A stretch of 51,185 nt of DNA. Source: a virus. The notes under the pieces are model-generated. The model saw nothing but the letters and a program-made list of their open reading frames with translations. It was not told the DNA's origin and searched no databases. A program made the translations under genes and the position numbers. The stretch spans positions 1 through 51,185 of the IMG/VR virus record IMGVR_UViG_3300027747_001067; one strand, given 5' to 3'. Positions 7,914 to 13,272 of the stretch are shown here, piece by piece (positions within the stretch are counted from its first letter, which is position 1; every line of letters starts with the position of its first letter).

Positions 7914-8003
7914 GGCGAGTTCTCCTAATGGAGGTTAAGTGAGAAGAGTGATGTGGTCAGGACACACGTCGCTGCCACCTGCCCCAGCCTCCCTCCCTTT
8001 TTG
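7914..8003 (-). promoter_or_regulatory. leader cassette A (AAAAAGGGAGG box to start codon)
   Basis: On the minus strand an AAAAAGGGAGGG box (about 7992-8003) lies 80 bases before the ATG at 7913, with TTAGGAG as Shine-Dalgarno sequence. It is one of four similarly spaced leaders between 7.9 and 9.7 kb. The hairpin found in the other three is only weakly formed here. Confidence 0.5.
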
Positions 8004-8034
8004 GAAAGAGGCGTAAGGCGTAAGACAGAACACA

Positions 8035-8093
8035 CAAACAAACACACAAACCCCCATCCCTGCGGGGGCCGCATGGCCCCGCAGGGATGGGGG
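8035..8093 (-). terminator. strong Rho-independent terminator
   Basis: Arms 8051-8070 and 8075-8093 pair over about 19 bases with one bulged G, closing a GCAT loop. On the minus strand the stem is followed by TTTGTGTGTTTGTTTG (8050 down to 8035). It lies seven bases past the stop at 8100 and should end the transcript of the 8100-8634 gene group before leader A. Confidence 0.85.
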
Positions 8094-8099
8094 AGTAGG

Positions 8100-8300
8100 T
8101 CAACTCTTCACCTCATTGGTGAGGGATTGCATACACCTATCAACCTTGGTGATGCCGTGGTCGATTGCGTCTACAAGGTCTGCACTTGTGTCTTCGTGTT
8201 GGACTTGGTCAATCACGTAGCTACGGAGGTGCAAGAGGATGCCCCTCAGGTCCTCGAGGCGGACAGCCATCTTGTTGTTGGTCATTGGGTTGTTTCCCAT
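8100..8300 (-). CDS. small hypothetical protein (66 aa)
   Basis: A 66-aa helical protein containing LEDLRGILLHLRSYVIDQV and a second helix ending near the C-terminus. Two starts are possible. The one at 8300 has GAGGAC upstream at good spacing. The one at 8285 (61 aa) overlaps the upstream TGA as ATGA. It is the last gene before the strong terminator. No family recognised. Confidence 0.65.
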   Translation of the reverse strand: MGNNPMTNNKMAVRLEDLRGILLHLRSYVIDQVQHEDTSADLVDAIDHGITKVDRCMQSLTNEVKS

Positions 8301-8503
8301 TGGTCATAGTCCTCATGTTGGTGGTTGCAGAACACGATGTTTGAGTCTGGTGCTACGAGCAGTGCGTCACCGTGAGCGTTCTCACAGTGGATGACCTTGG
8401 TGTAGCCGTCACCAAGCAGGTCACCGCCGCAGTTAGGGCAGCTGTGGTAGTGGTATGTGCTGCCCGTACGCGTGATGTGGTCTTCATGTGGGTGTGGTTT
8501 CAT
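8282..8503 (-). CDS. zinc-ribbon-like small protein (73 aa)
   Basis: A 73-aa protein with CPNC at residues 22-25, a third Cys in IHCENAH, a fourth in VFCNHQH, and several His residues, notably in the first 20 positions. Four Cys in two groups fit a small zinc ribbon, probably for nucleic-acid or protein binding. The start at 8503 has GGAGGACGACCA upstream and overlaps the preceding stop. It sits in a three-gene group with a membrane protein upstream and an unknown downstream. Confidence 0.7.
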   Translation of the reverse strand: MKPHPHEDHITRTGSTYHYHSCPNCGGDLLGDGYTKVIHCENAHGDALLVAPDSNIVFCNHQHEDYDQWETTQ

Positions 8504-8634
8504 TGGTCGTCCTCCGGAAGGCGGATGCCCATCTCGCTACGAGCGGCGGGCTTGGCAATGGAGATCACGGTGAAGGCCACCAGCGAGAAGGCTGATGCGG
8601 CGGCCACGAGGAAGAACACTTCAGTCAGCGTCAT
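8500..8634 (-). CDS. small single-span membrane protein (44 aa)
   Basis: The protein is 44 aa if started at 8634, where CATAAGGAGTTACGC gives an excellent Shine-Dalgarno sequence. A longer in-frame start runs back into the hairpin leader and is unlikely. One hydrophobic helix (VFFLVAAASAFSLVAFTVI, about residues 5-23) is followed by a short charged tail, predicting a single inner-membrane span. It could modify the host membrane or affect lysis or superinfection, but nothing identifies it further. Confidence 0.7.
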   Translation of the reverse strand: MTLTEVFFLVAAASAFSLVAFTVISIAKPAARSEMGIRLPEDDQ

Positions 8635-8722
8635 GCGTAACTCCTTATGCAAGGATGAAGTAAGAAGCGGGGTTGGGCTACACACCCAACCCCGCACACC
8701 AACCACCGGCCCCCTCCCTTTT
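8635..8722 (-). promoter_or_regulatory. leader cassette B (AAAAGGGAGG box, hairpin, AUAAGGAG)
   Basis: On the minus strand AAAAGGGAGGGGG starts at 8722, inside the stop codon of the upstream gene. It is followed by an 11-base perfect stem (8667-8677 with 8685-8695) and then CATAAGGAGTTACGC before the ATG at 8634. The box-to-start distance is about 80-88 bases, as in the other three leaders. Confidence 0.6.
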
Positions 8723-9114
8723 CAGAAGGGCACGTGCTCTGGGTCGAGGAGGCGGGCATAAGCATCGAGCCCATCCGAGATCTTGCCTGCTGCATCCATG
8801 GCATCCAGGTTCTTCTTGTGGAACTGAGCATTGTCGGCGCTGTGGATGAGGTGGTTGATGGTGGTACGCAGACCACGCATGCAGTCGGCCAGGAACAGAC
8901 GACGACCATTCTCAATTGGGCCAATCTTGTCAGGGGTGACCAGCTTAGCCGCGTACTTGTAGAAGGCATCCCTCACCTCGCGGAAGGTGTTGTATGACTC
9001 GTACGACAGGCAGTTGTGCTCGTCCTCGAACTTGAAGGTCCCGTCCTTCATGACATAGATGTGCGGGCACATGGGCACGTTACCGATCACGGTTGTGCTA
9101 TTAGTGTTGTACAC
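8722..9114 (-). CDS. hypothetical protein (130 aa), GTG start
   Basis: A 130-aa protein starting at the GTG at 9114, eight bases after AAGGAG. It opens with a polar segment, then has DGTFKFEDEHNCLSYES and several helices (FREVRDAFYKYAAKLV, MRGLRTTINHLIHSA). It has no membrane segment and no recognisable family. It has its own leader (C) and is followed directly by leader B, so it may form a single-gene unit. Confidence 0.7.
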   Translation of the reverse strand: MYNTNSTTVIGNVPMCPHIYVMKDGTFKFEDEHNCLSYESYNTFREVRDAFYKYAAKLVTPDKIGPIENGRRLFLADCMRGLRTTINHLIHSADNAQFHKKNLDAMDAAGKISDGLDAYARLLDPEHVPF

Positions 9115-9207
9115 GGTAGTGACTCCTTATGTGGAGGTTGTGTGTGAGTCGGTGGAGGTGTACACCCACCACCACGCGCTCAACCCCTTACGCCCCCCTC
9201 CCCTTTT
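9115..9207 (-). promoter_or_regulatory. leader cassette C (AAAAGGGGAGG box, hairpin, AUAAGGAG)
   Basis: On the minus strand AAAAGGGGAGGGGGG starts at 9207. A perfect 10-base palindrome GGTGTACACC (9157-9166) is extended by GGTG/CACC arms to 9151-9170. CATAAGGAGTCACTACC precedes the GTG at 9114. The box lies about 84 bases before the start codon. Confidence 0.6.
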
Positions 9208-9260
9208 GAAACTTGGTGTATGGCGTTACTATCTCCCCCCGGATCGGGGACACATAGCCG

Positions 9261-9302
9261 TCAAAAGAAAGCGACCCAGAGGCTCCGTAACCTCTGAGTC
9301 GC
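9261..9302 (-). terminator. Rho-independent terminator
   Basis: The stem GCGACTCAGAGG / CCTCTGGGTCGC (9271-9302, one mismatch) is followed on the minus strand by TTTCTTTT (9270 down to 9263). It lies directly after the stop of the 9309-9614 gene and should end its transcript. Confidence 0.88.
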
Positions 9303-9308
9303 GATCTG

Positions 9309-9614
9309 TTACTTCGTGGTCTTGCGCATATACACCGAGAGTTGCTCGGTACGATCCGCGCCCTTGCCGCGGGTTTCGCGCACGATCACGGTATCACCGA
9401 CCTGCTTCACGACAGGCACAGCAGCGATCCACGCATTCGAAGGCGAGCCGGCCTCGTCGAACGTCTCGTACTGCACGATCGCATACGGACTGGTCACCTT
9501 GTTGAGGGTGATGTCGGTCAGGTCGATCACCGCCGCACGGAACTTGACCTTGTTCGCAGAGGGTTGCTTAGCGGACGCGGCCTTCATCAATTCCTCAGTT
9601 GTTACCTTAGCCAT
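9309..9614 (-). CDS. hypothetical protein (101 aa)
   Basis: A 101-aa protein with a short helical, Lys/Ala-rich N-terminus, then a mostly beta-strand body. Body segments include VKFRAAVIDLTDIT, YAIVQYETF, WIAAVPVVKQVGDTVIV and EQLSVYMRK. This could be a small beta-barrel, but no family is recognised. The start at 9614 lies behind CATAAGGAGATACTGAT. It has its own leader and its own terminator, so it is a self-contained unit next to the candidate origin. That suggests an early, abundant product. Confidence 0.72.
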   Translation of the reverse strand: MAKVTTEELMKAASAKQPSANKVKFRAAVIDLTDITLNKVTSPYAIVQYETFDEAGSPSNAWIAAVPVVKQVGDTVIVRETRGKGADRTEQLSVYMRKTTK

Positions 9615-9705
9615 ATCAGTATCTCCTTATGCAAGACAGCGACGATAAGTTGAGGTGTACTCACACCACCAACTGCTGTCATTACCTTCAGCCCTTCTCC
9701 CTTTT
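9615..9705 (-). promoter_or_regulatory. leader cassette D (AAAAGGGAG box, hairpin, AUAAGGAG)
   Basis: On the minus strand AAAAGGGAGAAGGG starts at 9705. A hairpin follows (AGTTG 9648-9652 with CAACT 9670-9674; GGTGT 9654-9658 with ACACC 9663-9667), then CATAAGGAG before the ATG at 9614. The box lies about 83 bases before the start codon. Confidence 0.6.
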
Positions 9706-10001
9706 AATTGTTATAGGACTCACTTCACTGGCGCGCCAGCGCCGGGGGGCCTATGCCCCCCTAGGCCGGAGGCCGTAGTGAGAATGAAAGGGGGAACCCG
9801 TCCCAAAATTTCCTTCCGCGTTCCATGGACCCGACCACACTGACCACCCCGACCATGTCTCCAAAAAACCGTACACCCTATAGCCCAATCGCTCACTAGT
9901 TTCTCTATTTACCTGGTCTCCCTGGTCAGAAGAGTATAAGTAAGGGAAATACAAGCACTTAGCCTAGACCACACCCCTGGTCATAACCTGGTCGGACGTG
10001 G
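9706..10001. other. structured intergenic region, candidate replication origin
   Basis: This is the upper part of the only gap longer than 300 bases (9615-10001, between a minus-strand gene and the helicase-primase). It holds a perfect 12-base palindrome CTGGCGCGCCAG (9728-9739), overlapping GC-rich stems at 9744-9774, and ten TGGTC/GACCA pentamers between 9833 and 10018. It also has a moderately AT-rich stretch with TATACT on the minus strand (about 9928-9950). A frame on the minus strand at 9751-9954 could code for 67 aa, but it has no Shine-Dalgarno sequence and lies over the repeats, so I do not call it. Confidence 0.5.
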
Positions 10002-10018
10002 TCACCCCTCCTTGACCA
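9833..10018. repeat. TGGTC/GACCA iteron-like cluster
   Basis: GACCA starts at 9833, 9842, 9851, 9967 and 10014. TGGTC starts at 9914, 9923, 9978, 9989 and 9999. The spacing is exactly 9 bases in the first group and in the 9914/9923 pair, and 10-11 bases in the last, close to one helical turn. The arrangement suggests a binding site for an initiator or a transcription regulator. Confidence 0.6.
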
Positions 10019-11399
10019 CCAGCCCCCTGACGCCCCTAATGCGCTCATCCCCCAATCGAGCCCTAACAAGCTTCCATGTACTCTCCTCAACCATCCTATG
10101 AACGAGCTGAGCCTGCGACACCTCCTCCCGATACCCCACTCGAGCCTTCCATTGCTTCCAGATCCCCCACAGATTGGTCGTACTGACGAATCCCCCATCG
10201 CTTTCCACGAAATGGGACTCCAAGAAGTCCTGCACGGGGTTGTTCAGGGACTGGAAACGCCCCACAACTTCCTCTGCCGCCGCTGGAACTGGCCACAACT
10301 GACTCGAATCGGTCTCCTCAAGCAGTTCCTTAGCCCCCTGCAGCGCCCACGCCGCAATACCCGCAGTCTCCGCAGCCAACTTTGACGCCAACTGCAGGTC
10401 CTCCCGGCCCAAAAAGCTATTGGTAAACGGCAGAACCAGCATCTTGCTGGCCAAACCCTGCCCCTTATTGGGCAACTTGGGGATCTCATTGCTCTGAACC
10501 ACCAAGAAACCCGGGATCACCACATCCCGGATGGGCTCCATGTACTTCCTATCAATGCTTACCGGGTCCCCACCCACGATGTTTTTTAGTGACGCGACCG
10601 CCAATTCACTTTCCCTGGAGTTCAACGCCCCAAATTCACTTACGCTCAGCACCCTAGCCGCCTCTGCACCCCACAACCCAAACTGACTGGCCAACTGAGC
10701 CATGCTCAGACCCCTGAAACCATCACCCATCAGGTTCTTCACCACCCGCATGATCGTTCCCTTGCCGCCACGGACCCGTCCCTGCATCAAAAGCCACCGC
10801 TGCCACCGTCTCCCGGGCATCAACATCGCCCCCATCGCCCTCTGCAGCAGGCTCTTCCACTTCTCATCGCCCCCACTCCACTGTTCCAAGCACGCCATCC
10901 ACGTCGGACACACCGCCGACGGGTCCCACGCGCACCCCACAACCACCGGCTCAAAGAACAGCTCGTCCCTGACCACCGTCTTGCCCGTCAGTACATCGAC
11001 AACCACATCCTCAAACGCAACGCACCGCTCAAGCTCCGGCGTATCGACCACATTCCCCAGCCACGCCGGCGCATAGCTCTGCTTCAACCGAATCAACGCC
11101 CTCAACGCCTGCTGCACGTTCATCACGGTCTGACTCGTAGGCCCCAATCGCCTTGTGTTGATTCCCGTCGGCGTCGGCGTCTGGATGTGCGCATCCTCCA
11201 TCGCCAACCACAGCGCCTCCTCCAACCATCGCTCATCCCTGCGCACCCATTTACCCGCGTACCACTCCCACGGCTCGCCCCGCCACTCCCAAATACCCAT
11301 GCGCCCTTGCGGTGTCGTCCACCTTGCCCGCAAAATAGCCCTAGCAATTGCCATGGGCTCTGCACTGTTCAGCGGGTTCCGTTGCGTCAAGACTTTCAT
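10002..11399 (-). CDS. D5-like SF3 helicase-primase
   Basis: A 465-aa protein with a superfamily 3 helicase core. Walker A is GRVRGGKGT (207-215), the Walker B-like segment is VLSVSEF (250-256, E255), and motif C ends in QSN (N304). The region before Walker A contains conserved Trp-rich segments (WEWRGEPWEWYAGKW) and fits a D5_N-type domain, as in phage and plasmid DNA primase/helicases. I see no clear catalytic primase domain, so primase activity is inferred from the family only. The start at 11399 has AGGAGG upstream. It is the first gene of the minus arm and lies beside the candidate origin, which fits the replicative helicase. Confidence 0.85.
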   Translation of the reverse strand: MKVLTQRNPLNSAEPMAIARAILRARWTTPQGRMGIWEWRGEPWEWYAGKWVRRDERWLEEALWLAMEDAHIQTPTPTGINTRRLGPTSQTVMNVQQALRALIRLKQSYAPAWLGNVVDTPELERCVAFEDVVVDVLTGKTVVRDELFFEPVVVGCAWDPSAVCPTWMACLEQWSGGDEKWKSLLQRAMGAMLMPGRRWQRWLLMQGRVRGGKGTIMRVVKNLMGDGFRGLSMAQLASQFGLWGAEAARVLSVSEFGALNSRESELAVASLKNIVGGDPVSIDRKYMEPIRDVVIPGFLVVQSNEIPKLPNKGQGLASKMLVLPFTNSFLGREDLQLASKLAAETAGIAAWALQGAKELLEETDSSQLWPVPAAAEEVVGRFQSLNNPVQDFLESHFVESDGGFVSTTNLWGIWKQWKARVGYREEVSQAQLVHRMVEESTWKLVRARLGDERIRGVRGLVVKEG

Positions 11400-11438
11400 C
11401 GCGTATCCTCCTGTTGTTCAGCCCTCTAAGGAGCCTCT

Positions 11439-12851
11439 ATGTCCAGCATGAACTTTCCGAATCTTCCGTTGCCCACGTCTACCGGCAATCCAATGAGCAA
11501 CCCAATGGGTCGGAGCTACATGTCCGACCCCAATGCAAACCTGTCTTTTGCTAAGAATTCGGGCGCGGCTTCGGGTGTTGTTGGAGGCGGCGGCAGGGCA
11601 GCTCCGATTAGTCTGGAACAACAGATCCAAACGCTGACTCAGGAGTGCGCCGAGTATTCTAAGGCAAACCCCGGTGGACCGCAAGATCAAAACTGCCAAC
11701 AGCGCCTAAATCAGCTGATTCAAAGCCGAAACACAGCTGCCCCTTCGCCAAGTCCTGGCTACTCAGACAGCACAACCCAGGACCAGCCAGAGAGCAGTGG
11801 CAGTGGGCGAAATAAGCAGCAGGCTCGTGCGGGAGCACCCGTAGACCCGGGCACAGACGAGATTGAGCGTCTCACCTTGATCCTTAACGCAACCCAGGAT
11901 CCTTACCTTCGAGCTCAACTTACGTCCCGCATCCATGACATCCTGTACACAAAGCGAAAGACCATGGAGAAGGAAGAATCGGAAGCACGCCGCACAGCAT
12001 TCCTTGAGCGAAAGCAACGTGGTGATGCTGCAAGGCAAAAGAACCTTGCTGACCGCAAGGCCCAAGCCGAGACATCCCGCAAGCGTATTGAAGCAAACGC
12101 AACAAAGAACGCAGAAGCCGACGGCAGCAACCGAGGCGCATATGCCACTGCCCTTGCAGAAGGTCGCATTACTCCAGAGGAGTACGCCCGCCTTATGGGC
12201 GACACTCTCGGCGAAGGCTCCAACGTCACTACTGCCCCGCCTCCTCCTCCAAACCCAGTTGACGTTGTGAGCTCCAAGGAGTTCTTGGATCTTGCTAGGT
12301 CTGTTGCTCCACAGCCCAAGCCGCCAACCATTGTGCCTGAACAAGCCAAGATTGGTGGTGTTGTTCCCCAGACCCCAGGCGAAGCAATAACTGCTGCACG
12401 TGCCCGCCGCATTAGCCAACAGCACAGTCGAACACCTACGTCACCATTCCCACCTGCTGAAGCAAATGTTGGAGGGGTGCCCGATCATTTGAAGCCGCTG
12501 CCGCCAGAGGGACCTGGTCGTCAGTTTGCAAAGGCCCCTGACAATCTCAGCGTTCAGCCCAACACCCCAATGTTTGGAAACCCCAACAACAGGGAGTACG
12601 GCAGGGACTTCCGCACCAACCCAATGCAGGCTTATGCAGATACGGTTGGTGGCTACGCGGGTGCAGCTGGCAATCTGGCTGCTCAAGCTTTTGGTGATCG
12701 CCTTGCCCCTATTCGACAGAAGGCAATGAACGGCGAAATTTCGTGGGAGCAGTTCCGCAAGTTTGAGGAAATGTACAACGCTGGCAGCATCTTCCCAGGC
12801 GAAGGCGAATTCGGAGCAATAACGAGCGGATACGGAAACATTGGCCCCTAA
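11439..12851 (+). CDS. hypothetical protein (470 aa), possible virion or scaffold-type protein
   Basis: A 470-aa protein of low complexity. It has a Gly/Asn/Pro/Ser-rich N-terminus, a long Lys/Arg/Glu/Gln-rich helical segment (about residues 165-235, probably coiled coil), a PPPPPP stretch, and a Pro/Asn-rich C-terminus. No catalytic motif seen. It opens the plus arm 39 bases from the helicase-primase start, with CTAAGGAGCCTCT before the ATG. Position upstream of the packaging genes suggests a structural or assembly role. Confidence 0.75.
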   Translation: MSSMNFPNLPLPTSTGNPMSNPMGRSYMSDPNANLSFAKNSGAASGVVGGGGRAAPISLEQQIQTLTQECAEYSKANPGGPQDQNCQQRLNQLIQSRNTAAPSPSPGYSDSTTQDQPESSGSGRNKQQARAGAPVDPGTDEIERLTLILNATQDPYLRAQLTSRIHDILYTKRKTMEKEESEARRTAFLERKQRGDAARQKNLADRKAQAETSRKRIEANATKNAEADGSNRGAYATALAEGRITPEEYARLMGDTLGEGSNVTTAPPPPPNPVDVVSSKEFLDLARSVAPQPKPPTIVPEQAKIGGVVPQTPGEAITAARARRISQQHSRTPTSPFPPAEANVGGVPDHLKPLPPEGPGRQFAKAPDNLSVQPNTPMFGNPNNREYGRDFRTNPMQAYADTVGGYAGAAGNLAAQAFGDRLAPIRQKAMNGEISWEQFRKFEEMYNAGSIFPGEGEFGAITSGYGNIGP

Positions 12852-12855
12852 TCTG

Positions 12856-13272
12856 ATGTACATCTCCTTCGGTGGGGGGATGCGCCTTGTCGGTGAGGAC
12901 TACATGATCCGAGAGCTCTCTGCTCTTGGCTTGTCTCGCCGCGGCTTTCGCCAGCTCTGCCGCAAGCTACAAGTCCCACTTATCCACGCACCCGGCGATC
13001 GCATCCTCGTCGACCTCATCGCATTCATGTTGGCGATGCGCACCATCTCACGACCCGGTGCACCTGACTTCTCGCTGCCCGGCTCCCAGCATCGGCCTGG
13101 TACACGCAACTCGCTGCCTTCGCAAGAACTGATTGACGCAATGCCGGAGACCGTCTCGCTCCTTGAGAACGGTCGCAAGATGTTTGGCATAGTCAAACCC
13201 GGCACCTTAAGATCTGCTGCCGGCGAAGTGGTCGCTCGGCTCAAGGACACGCAGAGCAAGGTGCAACAGTAA
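12856..13272 (+). CDS. hypothetical protein (138 aa), possible HTH DNA-binding protein
   Basis: Two starts are possible: the ATG at 12856 (138 aa) and a TTG at 12841 that has GGAAAC upstream but overlaps the previous gene. Residues of about 20-60 (ALGLSRRGFRQLCRKL, then a strand and a helix VDLIAFMLAMRTI) resemble a helix-turn-helix fold of the kind that reads DNA. The C-terminal half is polar. A DNA-binding small terminase is one idea, since TerL lies three genes downstream. The stop overlaps the next ATG as TAATG. Confidence 0.65.
   Translation: MYISFGGGMRLVGEDYMIRELSALGLSRRGFRQLCRKLQVPLIHAPGDRILVDLIAFMLAMRTISRPGAPDFSLPGSQHRPGTRNSLPSQELIDAMPETVSLLENGRKMFGIVKPGTLRSAAGEVVARLKDTQSKVQQ

Noticed and set aside
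9231-9240. TCCCCCC runs and G5 runs as further motif copies
   Set aside because: Five-G runs, and six-C runs lacking the GT and AC flanks, are too weakly related; I counted only sites with six G and matching flanks.
9751-9954. A 67-aa frame on the minus strand in the long intergenic gap
   Set aside because: It covers the palindromes and TGGTC repeats and has no ribosome-binding site. Its Trp/Gly-rich translation looks like non-coding DNA.
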